From: DATBSL01 sp964561785
GTDB taxonomy: Bacteria; Acidobacteriota; Vicinamibacteria; Fen-336
Direction: 5' to 3'
NCBI GenBank assembly: GCA_964561785.1
Contig: CAZLRF010000020.1
Location: forward strand, 1-64,000
Length of the DNA stretch: 64,000 nucleotides
How positions within the stretch are numbered: position 1 is the first letter of the stretch; every line of letters begins with the position of its first letter. The notes under the pieces are model-generated. The model had not been told where the DNA came from and searched no databases. It saw nothing but the letters and a program-made list of their open reading frames with translations. This document shows positions 7,078 through 15,943 of this stretch, in pieces. The position numbers were made by a program, and so were the translations under genes.

Positions 7078-8511
7078 ATGCGAACGACACTCCGGCGAGG
7101 AGCCCTGCTCGTCGCCACCGCGCTCCTGGCCCTCGTCGGCGTGAGCGACGCCCAGGCCCAGGTCGCCTACACCGCCAACACCGTGACGAGCGTGTACTAC
7201 CGCGAGTTCCTGAAGGACGGTCGGTACTTCGTCTTCAACAACCCCGCCGCCGCCGACGCCTTCGAGAGGTCGGGCGAGACGGGGGTCGGCATCACGAGGA
7301 TCGGCATCGGCCCGAAGGGCGAGTCCGTCTTCGCCGACAACGAGACCGCGCTCGAGCTGTTCCTCTTCAAGTACAACCTCAACGCCGACGTGCCGCGGGC
7401 GAAGGCGCCCACGCTCAACATCGTGTGGCGGGACGGCAAGACGCGCATGACGATCGGCAGCAACTTCTACCTGGAGCTCTCGAACCGGGTCCAGGTGCGC
7501 TACACGCACGAGTTCCCGGACGACTCCATCAAGCTCGCGGGCACCGAGAACGCCGGCGACAGCAAGGGCAGCTTCCGCATCCGCCGCGCGAAGCTGAAGT
7601 TCGAGGGCTGGTTCTACAAGCCCTACCTGACCTACGAGGTCCAGACGAACTGGCCCGGCATCTCGAGCGCGAACCTCGCCAACTACCTCGAGGACGCCAA
7701 CATCAACTGGGACATCACCAAGGGCAAGAAGCAGTTCATGGTCAAGCTCGGCCAGTACAAGGTGCCCTTCGGCCTCCAGGAGCTCGTCTCCTCCGGCAGC
7801 CAGCAGCTCGTCGATCGCTCGCTCGTCTCGAACACGTTCTTCCGCGGCCGCGACACCGGCGTCTCGGTCTGGGGTGTGCTCGGCAACAACAAGCTCGAGT
7901 ACCGGGCCGGGCTCTTCAACGGCAACGGTCTCACCCGCTCCGTCAACGACAACGACAAGTTCCAGTACAACGCCCGCGTGACCTTCCAGCCGAACGGCGC
8001 CGTGCCCCTCGGCACCTATTCCGGCGCCCACCAGTCGGAGTCCGACTTCGAGACCCGGGCCCTCGGCAAGCCGATCTTCACGATCTCGGGCGCCTTCGAG
8101 CAGAACGACCTGAGCTTCGTGGCCACCGACCTCAAGACCAACATCAAGAGCACGCTCTTCACGGTCGACACGATGTTCAAGTACCGGGGCTTCTCGGCCA
8201 CGGGCGCCTACACGTGGGGCGAACGGGAGCCGCAGGCGGTGAACCCGAAGTTCGACGCGAGCGGCTGGTTCGTCCAGGCCGGCTACTTCCTGAAGCCCGA
8301 GAAGTGGGAGATCGCCGCCCGCTACGGCGAGCAGGACCCGAGCGACCTCGCCAGCTCGGACAAGATCACCGAGATCCGCGGCGGCCTCAACTACTTCTAC
8401 GCCCGGCACGCCCTGAAGGTCCAGCTCGACTTCGGCCAGGTCAAGACGGAGACCTCGAGCGGCGACCGCAAGAACAACGAGCTGCGCATCCAGACCCAGT
8501 TCATCTTCTAG
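7078..8511 (+). CDS. oprP: OprP/OprO-type phosphate-selective porin
   Basis: An outer-membrane beta-barrel of 477 residues (Porin_O_P family), expected to admit phosphate or polyphosphate to the periplasm. The start at 7078 is chosen because GGAGGA lies at good spacing; an ATG 15 bases earlier would overlap that site. Signal peptide: RRGALLVATALLALVGVSDAQA. The body alternates aromatic beta strands (RIRRAKLKFEGWFYKPYLTYEVQ; YKVPFGLQELVSSGS; GYFLKPEKWEIAARYGEQD) and ends with QTQFIF, a C-terminal Phe typical of barrel proteins. It directly precedes pstS and is preceded by a four-unit Pho-box array, which supports a phosphate-starvation role. Its stop codon overlaps the first unit of the pstS operator. 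Confidence 0.88.
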   Translation: MRTTLRRGALLVATALLALVGVSDAQAQVAYTANTVTSVYYREFLKDGRYFVFNNPAAADAFERSGETGVGITRIGIGPKGESVFADNETALELFLFKYNLNADVPRAKAPTLNIVWRDGKTRMTIGSNFYLELSNRVQVRYTHEFPDDSIKLAGTENAGDSKGSFRIRRAKLKFEGWFYKPYLTYEVQTNWPGISSANLANYLEDANINWDITKGKKQFMVKLGQYKVPFGLQELVSSGSQQLVDRSLVSNTFFRGRDTGVSVWGVLGNNKLEYRAGLFNGNGLTRSVNDNDKFQYNARVTFQPNGAVPLGTYSGAHQSESDFETRALGKPIFTISGAFEQNDLSFVATDLKTNIKSTLFTVDTMFKYRGFSATGAYTWGEREPQAVNPKFDASGWFVQAGYFLKPEKWEIAARYGEQDPSDLASSDKITEIRGGLNYFYARHALKVQLDFGQVKTETSSGDRKNNELRIQTQFIF

Positions 8512-8565
8512 TTCACACGGAATTAACACGCGTGTAACCCGCCGGTTCGAGGGCGCTGCTAGCCT
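8511..8565 (+). promoter_or_regulatory. Pho-box array and -10 box of the pst operon
   Basis: Units again start 11 bases apart: GTTCAC (8511), ATTAAC (8522), TGTAAC (8533) and the weaker GGTTCG (8544). TAGCCT (8560-8565) follows at the same 16-base offset from the last unit as in the porin promoter. The array begins in the porin stop codon, so pstS has its own promoter in addition to possible read-through from the porin. Confidence 0.75.
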
Positions 8566-8592
8566 GACCGCGGTGAGAAGGAGACAAGACTC

Positions 8593-9552
8593 ATGAAGCG
8601 TTTCGTGACGATCGCGGCGCTGGTGGCCCTCGCGGCTCCCGCCGCCGCGCAGCAGGTGAAGGTGGACCCGGCGCTGCCGTCCTACCAGAAGACGGCCGGC
8701 GTGTCGGGCAACATCAACAGCGTCGGCTCCGACACGATGAACAACCTGATGACGCTCTGGGCCGAGGCGTTCCTGAAGATGTACCCGAACGTCAAGGTGC
8801 AGGTCGAGGGCAAGGGCTCTTCGACGGCCCCTCCCGCCCTCATCGCCGGCACCTCGCAGTTCGGCCCGATGTCGCGGGCGATGCGCGGCACCGAGGTCGA
8901 CCAGTTCGAGGCCAAGTACGGGTACAAGCCGACGCAGCTGCGCACCTCGTACGACGCCCTCGCCGTCTACGTGAACAAGGACAACCCGCTCGAGAAGCTG
9001 ACCCTGCAGCAGGTCGACGCCATCTTCTCCAAGACCCGGCGCCGGGGCGGCAAGGCGATCTCGACCTGGGGCCAGGTGGGCCTGACCGGCGACTGGGCCA
9101 ACCGGCCGATGAGCCTCTACGGCCGCAACTCCGCGAGCGGCACCTACGGGTTCTTCAAGGAGCACGCCCTCGGCAACGGCGACTACAAGGACCAGGTCAA
9201 GGAGCAGCCCGGCTCGGCCTCCGTCGTCCAGGGCGTGACCGAGGACCGCTTCGGGATCGGCTACTCCGGGATCGGCTACCGCACGTCCGGGGTCAAGGTC
9301 GTCGCCCTCGCCGAGAAGGACGGCGGTGCCTTCTCGGACGGCAACTACGAGGACGTGAAGAGCGGGAAGTATCCCCTCAACCGCTTCCTCTACCTCTACA
9401 TCAACAAGGCCCCGGGCAAGCCGCTCGACCCCGTGGTCAAGGAGTTCTGCAAGCTCATCTTCTCGAAGGAGGGCCAGGAGGTCGTCATCAAGGACGGCTA
9501 CCTGCCCCTTCCCGCCGAGATCGCGAAGCAGGAGCTCGCCAAGCTCGAGTAG
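8593..9552 (+). CDS. pstS: Phosphate ABC transporter, substrate-binding protein PstS
   Basis: A 319-residue periplasmic phosphate-binding protein. Signal peptide MKRFVTIAALVALAAPAAAQ; AAGGAG-like ribosome binding site (8577-8582). Phosphate-site segments are visible: INSVGSDTMNNLMTLWAEAF, the helix after GKGSSTAPPALIAG, SQFGPMSR and YGRNSASGTYGFFKE, the last being the usual Arg-Asn-Ser-Gly-Ser/Thr phosphate loop. Length and layout fit the PstS/SphX family. It is followed by a strong hairpin and then pstC. Confidence 0.95.
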   Translation: MKRFVTIAALVALAAPAAAQQVKVDPALPSYQKTAGVSGNINSVGSDTMNNLMTLWAEAFLKMYPNVKVQVEGKGSSTAPPALIAGTSQFGPMSRAMRGTEVDQFEAKYGYKPTQLRTSYDALAVYVNKDNPLEKLTLQQVDAIFSKTRRRGGKAISTWGQVGLTGDWANRPMSLYGRNSASGTYGFFKEHALGNGDYKDQVKEQPGSASVVQGVTEDRFGIGYSGIGYRTSGVKVVALAEKDGGAFSDGNYEDVKSGKYPLNRFLYLYINKAPGKPLDPVVKEFCKLIFSKEGQEVVIKDGYLPLPAEIAKQELAKLE

Positions 9553-9562
9553 GTCGAGGTGT

Positions 9563-9590
9563 GGCCCGGGCGCGAGGCCGCGCCCGGGCC
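9563..9590 (+). other. Intercistronic stem-loop between pstS and pstC
   Basis: A perfect 12-base stem, GGCCCGGGCGCG / CGCGCCCGGGCC, with loop AGGC, starting 11 bases after the pstS stop. There is no following U-run. Stem-loops at this place commonly protect the abundant binding-protein mRNA from 3' decay or attenuate read-through, so that binding protein exceeds permease; that role is inference. Confidence 0.65.
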
Positions 9591-9621
9591 GCTCCCCTGA
9601 CCCCCGCCTGGAGAACCGGCA

Positions 9622-11919
9622 ATGGCCGTCGCCGCCCCCGCCGTCGACACCACGATCCGAAAGCGCGTCCTCGAGGCCTCCTCCCGCATCCGCCGCGTCA
9701 AGGCCATCGACCGCTTCGCGACGGTCTTCATCACCCTCGGCGGCGTTTTCATCATCGTGGCCGTCTCGTTCATCTTCGTCTTCCTCGTCCAGCAGACCCT
9801 GCCCCTGTTCCGGTCCGCCTCGGGCAGGCTCGTCGGCACGCTCGACCTCGCCGCGGTGCCCCCGCTCGAGCCGACCGGGGCGGGGTCCGCGCCGGTCGCG
9901 CCTGCCGCCACCGGCCGACCCGCCGGCCTCGCGAAGCCCCTCCTGATCGGCATCGACGAGTACCAGATGTACCTCTACGAGGTGCTCGCCGACGGGCGCA
10001 CCGCCTTCTTCCGCACCGACGGCTCCTTCGCCAAGCAGTTCCCGCCCACCTCCATCGGGGATGCGCGGGTCACCACCGCCTCCCGCAGCCTGCTCCACGA
10101 CTTCGTCGCGGTCGCGACCGAGGACGGCCGGGTCTCGCTGCAGCAGGTCCGGTTCGTGCCGATGTACGAGGGGCAGAAGCTCCAGGACCTCGACATCTCC
10201 GTGCGCGACCGGGGCGTGGTCAGCCTCGACCCCGCCGGGCGCCCCGTGCGGGAGGTGGCCTACGAGGAGGTGGACGGCCGCAAGCTCGTGGCCGGCGTCG
10301 TGGGCGAGGACGAGATCGCCGTCTTCTGGACGGACGACGAGGGCGCCGAGCACCGCGCCACCCTGCGCACCAACGACGGCGAGAAGGTGACCCGGGTGCG
10401 CATCGGGCGCAGCGAGACCCTCGTCGCCTCCACCGACCGGGGCAACCTCTACCACTGGGAGATCACCCCCGAGGCCCGCCTGACCGAGGTCGCCCACGTG
10501 TCCGGCGAGCCGATCACCGCCCTCGAGTTCCTCCTCGGCAACGTCACCGCCCTCGTCGGCGACTCGACGGGCGCGGTGGGCGGCTGGTTCCGCGTGCGGG
10601 TGACGGACGAGTCGGAGCCCACGTTCGCCAACGCCCACACCTTCCCCTCCCAGGGCACGGCCATCCAGGCGATCGGGCCTTCCACCCGGGACAAGAGCTT
10701 CGTCACCGCGGGGAAGGACGGCTCGCTCGTGCTGCGCCACATGACCTCGGGGCGCTCGCTGATCACGTTCCCCCCCACCGGACAGCAGGTGGACTCCGTC
10801 CTCCTCACGCCGAAGATGGACGGGATCATCGTCAAGCAGGCCGACGGCCGGATCACGCGCTACGAGATCGCGAGCCCCCACCCCGAAGTCTCGTGGAACG
10901 CGCTCTTCGGCAAGGTCTGGTACGAGGGCTACTCGAAGCCCGAGTACGTCTGGCAGTCGACCGGCGGCACCGACGACTTCGAGACGAAGTTCAGCCTGGT
11001 CCCCCTCATCTTCGGCACGATCAAGGGCACGTTCTACGCTCTCGTCTTCGCGATCCCGATCGCGGTGATGGGCGCGCTCTACACGTCGCAGTTCATGCAC
11101 CCCACCATCAAGGCCAAGGTCAAGCCCACCGTCGAGATCATGGCCGCCCTCCCGAGCGTGGTGGTGGGCTTCATCGCCGGCCTGTGGCTGGCCTCGCGCG
11201 TCGAGCGGCACGTCGTGCCGGTCCTGCTGATGATCGTCCTCATGCCGATCTTCGGGACGGCGGGCTTCCTCCTCTGGGACCGCCTGCCGCGGCGCTTCCG
11301 GGAGAGCCTTCGGCCGGGGATGGAGATCGCGGTGATCCTGCCCCTCCTCCTCCTCGGCGGCTGGGTCAGCCTCAACATCGGGCCCTGGGTGGAGGCGGGG
11401 GTCTTCGGGGGGGACTTCCGGGCCTGGCTCCAGCAGGCCCTCGACCTCGTCTACGACCAGCGCAACTCGCTCGTGGTCGGCCTCGCCATGGGCTTTGCCG
11501 TCATCCCGATCATCTTCACGATCGCCGAGGACTCGTTCACGAGCGTCCCCTCGCACCTGACCGCCGCCTCGCTCGCCCTCGGGGCGAGCCGCTGGCAGAC
11601 GGCGACGCGGGTGGTGCTCCCCACCGCCAGCCCCGGCATCTTCTCCGCGGTGATGATCGGATTCGGCCGCGCGGTCGGGGAGACCATGATCGTCCTCATG
11701 GCCACCGGCAACACGCCGGTCCTCGACTGGTCGATCTTCAACGGCATGCGGACGCTCTCGGCGAACATCGCGGTGGAGATCCCGGAGGCCCCCTTCGGAG
11801 GGACCCTCTACCGCACGCTCTTCCTCGCCGGGCTCGTGCTGTTCCTGATGACCTTCCTCGTCAACACCGTCGCGGAGGTCGTCCGCCAGCGGCTCCGCGA
11901 CCGCTACAAGGCGATCTGA
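9622..11919 (+). CDS. pstC: Phosphate ABC transporter permease PstC with large extracytoplasmic domain
   Basis: A 765-residue inner-membrane permease, about twice the length of E. coli PstC. After one transmembrane segment (about 33-57) comes a domain of roughly 390 residues made of short propeller-like strands (for example GRVSLQQVRFVPMYEG, RGNLYHWEITPEARL, GKDGSLVLRHMTSG). The permease domain starts near residue 455 and has the ABC coupling loop AASLALGASRWQTATRVVLP followed by FGRAVGETM. The added domain should face the periplasm and could touch PstS or sense something there (inference). Its stop overlaps the pstA start (TGATG). Confidence 0.92.
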   Translation: MAVAAPAVDTTIRKRVLEASSRIRRVKAIDRFATVFITLGGVFIIVAVSFIFVFLVQQTLPLFRSASGRLVGTLDLAAVPPLEPTGAGSAPVAPAATGRPAGLAKPLLIGIDEYQMYLYEVLADGRTAFFRTDGSFAKQFPPTSIGDARVTTASRSLLHDFVAVATEDGRVSLQQVRFVPMYEGQKLQDLDISVRDRGVVSLDPAGRPVREVAYEEVDGRKLVAGVVGEDEIAVFWTDDEGAEHRATLRTNDGEKVTRVRIGRSETLVASTDRGNLYHWEITPEARLTEVAHVSGEPITALEFLLGNVTALVGDSTGAVGGWFRVRVTDESEPTFANAHTFPSQGTAIQAIGPSTRDKSFVTAGKDGSLVLRHMTSGRSLITFPPTGQQVDSVLLTPKMDGIIVKQADGRITRYEIASPHPEVSWNALFGKVWYEGYSKPEYVWQSTGGTDDFETKFSLVPLIFGTIKGTFYALVFAIPIAVMGALYTSQFMHPTIKAKVKPTVEIMAALPSVVVGFIAGLWLASRVERHVVPVLLMIVLMPIFGTAGFLLWDRLPRRFRESLRPGMEIAVILPLLLLGGWVSLNIGPWVEAGVFGGDFRAWLQQALDLVYDQRNSLVVGLAMGFAVIPIIFTIAEDSFTSVPSHLTAASLALGASRWQTATRVVLPTASPGIFSAVMIGFGRAVGETMIVLMATGNTPVLDWSIFNGMRTLSANIAVEIPEAPFGGTLYRTLFLAGLVLFLMTFLVNTVAEVVRQRLRDRYKAI

Positions 11920-13559
11920 TGTCGCTCAAGAAGTCCATCCTCCGCGGCGAGCCGATGATCTGGTTCACCGGCAGCGCCCTCGGCGTGTCGATCCTCATGA
12001 TCCTCGGCCTGATCGGGGTCATCCTCGTCAACGGCCTCACCTTCTTCTGGCCGGCCGCGCTCGAGCAGGTCACCCTGAAGGACGGCTCGGTCTTCCTCGG
12101 GGAGCAGGTGAGCCGCGAGCCCATCCCGAACCCGGGCCAGCCCGACCACAACCAGCGCCACCGCGTCCTCCTGAGGGTGGGGAACCGGGACGTCTTCGGG
12201 ATCGATTTCAAGTGGATCGACGAGGACCAGATCGAGAAGCGCGAGCGTCCGGCCCACGCGTTCTTCATCGAGCGCCGCGAGTACGGCCCGCTGATCGGCA
12301 CCCCGGTGAGCCTCAAGCGCGAAGGGCAGGAGCTGGCCGCCGGACCCGAGGCGGTGGCGGCGGCCCTGCCGGACCTCGTCCGCCAGGCCGCGCGGGACCG
12401 CGCCGCGATCGAGCGGATCGAGAAGGGCGAGATCGGCGACATCAACTACCGTATCGAGCAGGCCCGGCTCCGCACGCGCCGCCTCGAGCTGCAGGCGGCG
12501 AAGGACCCCGGACGCGACGTCTCCCGCGAGCGCGAGGCCGTCGAGAAGGCGGCCGCGGAGCAGAAGGCCCTCTACGAGAAGAAGACCGAGGAGCTCGCCG
12601 CCCTCCTCGAGCGGGCGGCCACGACCTACCTGACCGTGAAGGCCGCCGACGGGCAGGAGAAGCAGCTGCGGACGCTCGACATCTACCGGGCCTATCCCGC
12701 CAACCAGCTCATGTGGGCGGCTCGCCTGGGCGTCTACTCGAGCCGCCTCTGGGCCTTCTTCAGCGAGGACCCGCGGGAGTCGAACACCGAGGGCGGGATC
12801 TTCCCCGCCATCTTCGGCACCGTGATGATGGTCGTGATCATGAGCATCGTCGTGGTGCCCCTCGGCGTCCTCGCCGCCCTCTACCTGCGCGAGTACGCCC
12901 GGCAGGGCCCGCTGGTGCGCACGGTCCGCATCGCGGTCAACAACCTGGCCGGGGTGCCCTCGATCGTGTTCGGCGTCTTCGGCCTCGGCTTCTTCGTCTA
13001 CTTCGTGGGCGGCACGATCGACCGCCTGTTCTTCCCCGAGGCCCTTCCCGCGCCGACCTACGGGACGGGGGGCATCCTCTGGGCCTCGCTCACCCTCGCC
13101 CTGCTCACGGTGCCGGTGGTGATCGTGGCCTCGGAGGAGGCGCTCGCCGCGGTGCCCCGCTCGATGCGCGAGGCCTCGCTCGCCATGGGGGCCACCAAGT
13201 TCCAGACCATCCTGCGCGTGGTGCTCCCGGCGGCGGCCCCCGGCATCCTGACCGGCCTCATCCTCGCCATGGCCCGCGCCGCGGGAGAGGTGGCCCCCCT
13301 GATGCTCGTCGGCGTGGTGAAGCTCGCCCCCGAGCTGCCCCTCGACGGCTTCTTCCCCTTCTTCCACCTGGACCGCAAGTTCATGCACCTCGGCTTCCAC
13401 ATCTACGACGTGGGCTTCCAGAGCCCGAACGTGGAGGCGGCGAAGCCCATGGTCTACACCACGACCATCTTCCTGCTCGTGATCGTCGTGCTCCTCAACA
13501 TGACGGCGATCGTGGTGCGCAACCGGCTCCGCGAGAAGTACAAGACCGGCGCCTTCTGA
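11919..13559 (+). CDS. pstA: Phosphate ABC transporter permease PstA with inserted coiled-coil domain
   Basis: A 546-residue permease, longer than the usual 280-300. TM1 is about 17-42. Residues about 50-265 are an insertion: a beta part (LKDGSVFLGEQV) and a long charged helical stretch likely to be a coiled coil (RIEQARLRTRRLELQAAK, EREAVEKAAAEQKALYEKK). The permease core follows from about 295, with the coupling loop EASLAMGATKFQTILRVVLP and MARAAGEVAPLM. The start ATG at 11919 overlaps the pstC stop, so the two permeases are translationally coupled, as expected for a heterodimer. The insert probably pairs with the PstC extracytoplasmic domain (inference). Confidence 0.92.
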   Translation: MSLKKSILRGEPMIWFTGSALGVSILMILGLIGVILVNGLTFFWPAALEQVTLKDGSVFLGEQVSREPIPNPGQPDHNQRHRVLLRVGNRDVFGIDFKWIDEDQIEKRERPAHAFFIERREYGPLIGTPVSLKREGQELAAGPEAVAAALPDLVRQAARDRAAIERIEKGEIGDINYRIEQARLRTRRLELQAAKDPGRDVSREREAVEKAAAEQKALYEKKTEELAALLERAATTYLTVKAADGQEKQLRTLDIYRAYPANQLMWAARLGVYSSRLWAFFSEDPRESNTEGGIFPAIFGTVMMVVIMSIVVVPLGVLAALYLREYARQGPLVRTVRIAVNNLAGVPSIVFGVFGLGFFVYFVGGTIDRLFFPEALPAPTYGTGGILWASLTLALLTVPVVIVASEEALAAVPRSMREASLAMGATKFQTILRVVLPAAAPGILTGLILAMARAAGEVAPLMLVGVVKLAPELPLDGFFPFFHLDRKFMHLGFHIYDVGFQSPNVEAAKPMVYTTTIFLLVIVVLLNMTAIVVRNRLREKYKTGAF

Positions 13560-13572
13560 GGACGAAGGACGA

Positions 13573-14427
13573 ATGCTCATGGCGAACGACCCCATGCAGA
13601 CGACGGCCCCCGACAGCGGCCTGAGGATCCGGACCGAGGTGAAGGCGCCGGGCGAGGACCTCCCGCCCTCCGAGGGGCACGACATCGTCTGCCGCGCCGT
13701 CAACCTGGCCTACGGCGACAACCACGTGCTGCACGACATCACGATGGACATCGAGGACCGCCGCGTGACCGCCCTCATCGGACCCTCCGGATGCGGCAAG
13801 TCGACCCTGCTCCGGTGCTTCAACCGGATGAACGACCTCATCGACAACGTGAAGGTGTGGGGGGAGCTCAAGGTCAAGGGCACCGACATCAACACCCCCA
13901 GCACGGACGTCATCGAGCTCCGGCGCCGGGTGGGGATGGTGTTCCAGAAGTCCAACCCGTTCCCGAAGTCGATCTACGAGAACGTGGTCTACGGCCTTCG
14001 GATCGCCGGCATCAACGACAAGCCGACGCTCGACGAGGCGGCCGAGCGCAGCCTCAAGGGCGCGGCCCTGTGGGACGAGGTGAAGGACCGGCTCGACGAG
14101 AGCGGCCTCGGCCTCTCCGGCGGCCAGATGCAGCGGCTGTGCATCGCCCGCGCGATCGCGGTCGAGCCCGAGATCATCCTGATGGACGAGCCGTGCTCGG
14201 CGCTCGACCCCATCGCCACCCTGAAGATCGAGGAGCTGATCTTCCAGCTCAAGGAGAAGTACACGATCGTCATCGTGACCCACAACCTCCAGCAGGCGGC
14301 GCGCGTCTCCGACAAGACCGCCTTCTTCTGGCTGGGGCGCCTGGTGGAGTTCGGTCCCACCGCGGAGATGTTCACCGCCCCCAAGGACAAGCTGACCGAA
14401 GACTACATCACGGGCCGGTTCGGTTAA
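13573..14427 (+). CDS. pstB: Phosphate ABC transporter ATP-binding protein PstB
   Basis: A 284-residue ATPase that powers the Pst importer from the cytoplasmic side. Walker A GPSGCGKST, Q-loop MVFQKSNPFPKSIYENV (a PstB hallmark), ABC signature LSGGQMQR, Walker B IILMDEP, H-loop VTHNLQQA. An N-terminal extension of about 35 residues precedes the ABC domain. AAGGA at 13565-13569 is only 3 bases from ATG 13573 but 9 bases from ATG 13579, so the latter (two residues shorter) may be the real start. Confidence 0.95.
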   Translation: MLMANDPMQTTAPDSGLRIRTEVKAPGEDLPPSEGHDIVCRAVNLAYGDNHVLHDITMDIEDRRVTALIGPSGCGKSTLLRCFNRMNDLIDNVKVWGELKVKGTDINTPSTDVIELRRRVGMVFQKSNPFPKSIYENVVYGLRIAGINDKPTLDEAAERSLKGAALWDEVKDRLDESGLGLSGGQMQRLCIARAIAVEPEIILMDEPCSALDPIATLKIEELIFQLKEKYTIVIVTHNLQQAARVSDKTAFFWLGRLVEFGPTAEMFTAPKDKLTEDYITGRFG

Positions 14428-14438
14428 GAGGGGATCAG

Positions 14439-15116
14439 ATGGAACGGCACCATTTCGAGGCCGAGCTGCAGGCGCTGCGCAACCAGCTCCTCACGATGGG
14501 GGGGCTGGTGGAGGACCGCGTCCACCGCGCCGTCCACGCCCTCGTCCACCGCCAGGAGGAGGAGGCGCAGCGGATCATCGCCAGCGACAAGGAGATCAAC
14601 GATCTCCAGATCGACATCGACAACCGCTGCCTGAGGCTCCTCGCCACCCAGACCCCCCTCGCGGTCGACCTCCGCCTCATCACGTCGGCCATGAAGATCA
14701 ACGCGGACCTCGAGCGGGTGGGCGACCAGGCGGTCAACATCGCGGAGAGCGTGCTCGTCCTCATCCCGCAGCCGCCGCTCAAGCCCCTCATCGACATCCC
14801 GCGCATGGCGGCGATCGCGGAGAAGATGATCCGCGACGCGCTCGACGCGTTCGTGAAGAAGGACGCCGAGCTCGCCCGCGACGTGCTCCACCGGGACGAC
14901 GAGGTGGACGAGCTGAAGGACCAGGTGTTCCGGGAGCTGCTCACCTACATGATGGCCGACCCCGGCACCATCCAGCGCGCGCTCTCGCTGATCCTGATCA
15001 GCCGCAACCTCGAGCGCATCGCCGACCACGCGACCAACATCGCGGAGGACGTGATCTTCATCGCGGAGGCGAAGGACGTGCGCCACCACGCGGAGAGCGG
15101 GGGCCAGAAGCCGTGA
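14439..15116 (+). CDS. phoU: Phosphate-signalling regulator PhoU
   Basis: A 225-residue all-helical cytoplasmic protein with two PhoU repeats. The metal-binding signature occurs twice as Glu/Asp-x-x-x-Asp helices: INADLERVGDQAVNIAE and SRNLERIADHATNIAEDVIF. PhoU links Pst transport status to the PhoR kinase and limits phosphate uptake. It lies 11 bases after pstB with GAGGGG as ribosome binding site, and its stop overlaps the following regulator start as GTGA. Confidence 0.95.
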   Translation: MERHHFEAELQALRNQLLTMGGLVEDRVHRAVHALVHRQEEEAQRIIASDKEINDLQIDIDNRCLRLLATQTPLAVDLRLITSAMKINADLERVGDQAVNIAESVLVLIPQPPLKPLIDIPRMAAIAEKMIRDALDAFVKKDAELARDVLHRDDEVDELKDQVFRELLTYMMADPGTIQRALSLILISRNLERIADHATNIAEDVIFIAEAKDVRHHAESGGQKP

Positions 15117-15880
15117 AGGCCGATCGGGCGGACCGTCTCGAGGGGCCCGAGCGGGCGGAGCGCGGCGGGCGACGCGAGACGGCCGTCGCGGCCGCGGACA
15201 CGCGGCGTCGGGTGCTGCTGATCGAGGACGACAACGACATCGCGGAGGCGATCGGCTACCAGCTGGAGAAGGTCGGCCTCCAGGTGCGCGTCGCCCGTAC
15301 CGGCGAGGAGGGCCTCGAGGCGGTCCGGAAGGGCGTCGACCTCGTGCTGCTCGACCTCAACCTGCCCGGCATGGACGGGCTCGAGGTGTGCCGGCTCATC
15401 CGCCGCCAGCAGACGACCGCCCACGTGCCGATCATCATCGTCTCCGCGCGGGCGGACGAGGTCGACCGCGTGCTCGGCCTCGAGATGGGCGCGGACGACT
15501 ACGTGGTGAAGCCGTTCAGCCTCAAAGAGCTCGCGGCCCGGGCGAAAGTGGCGCTGCGCCGCGCCGGCGGCGGCGCGTCCGAGGGGCCCCAGGGCTACCG
15601 GGACGAGAACTGGGAGATCGAGTTCGACTCCTACGTCGTGCGCTACCGGGGCGAGGAGATCCGGCTCACCCACAAGGAGTTCGAGCTGTTCCGCTACATG
15701 GTCGAGCGACCCGGTCGCGTCCTCACCCGCGAGCGCCTCCTCGAACGGGTCTGGGGCTGGGAGTCGGACATCGACGCCCGGAGCATCGACGCCCACATCC
15801 GGCGGCTGCGCCTGAAGCTCGGGCCGGCCCGCAACCACGTCGAGACCGTGGTCGGCCTCGGCTACCGCTTCGTCAAGTAG
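15113..15880 (+). CDS. OmpR/PhoB-type response regulator, last gene of the pst operon
   Basis: A 255-residue transcription factor. After a non-conserved N-terminal extension of about 32 residues, the receiver shows acidic pocket LLIEDDND, phospho-Asp in LVLLDLNLPGMDG, Thr/Ser position IIVSARA and Lys in YVVKPFSLKEL. The C-terminal winged helix (about 160-255) has RLTHKEFELFRYMVERPGRV, DIDARSIDAHIRRLRLKLG and the end VVGLGYRFVK. GTG at 15113 overlaps the phoU stop, so it is co-translated with the Pst system. No histidine kinase is next to it. It may read the 11-base repeats upstream of the porin and pstS, sharing a kinase with the PhoB-like protein at 38977-39666 (inference). Confidence 0.9.
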   Translation: MKADRADRLEGPERAERGGRRETAVAAADTRRRVLLIEDDNDIAEAIGYQLEKVGLQVRVARTGEEGLEAVRKGVDLVLLDLNLPGMDGLEVCRLIRRQQTTAHVPIIIVSARADEVDRVLGLEMGADDYVVKPFSLKELAARAKVALRRAGGGASEGPQGYRDENWEIEFDSYVVRYRGEEIRLTHKEFELFRYMVERPGRVLTRERLLERVWGWESDIDARSIDAHIRRLRLKLGPARNHVETVVGLGYRFVK

Positions 15881-15943
15881 GCCACTTCGCCCGCGGGAGC
15901 GGGATCCCCCGGGGGTGGCAGCCCTCTGAAGGTCTCACCCCTG

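Noticed and set aside
6997..11556. Very long open frame (1519 codons) antisense to the porin and pst genes
   Set aside because: It is composed of Arg/Glu/Val/Gly/Asp-rich low-complexity sequence typical of antisense frames in high-G+C DNA. The opposite strand encodes well-conserved porin, PstS and PstC.
15881..15925. GCCAC...GTGGC and CCCCCGGGGG palindromes after the pst-linked regulator
   Set aside because: The pairing is interrupted and no single stable stem stands out, so I do not call a terminator, although transcription must end near here.
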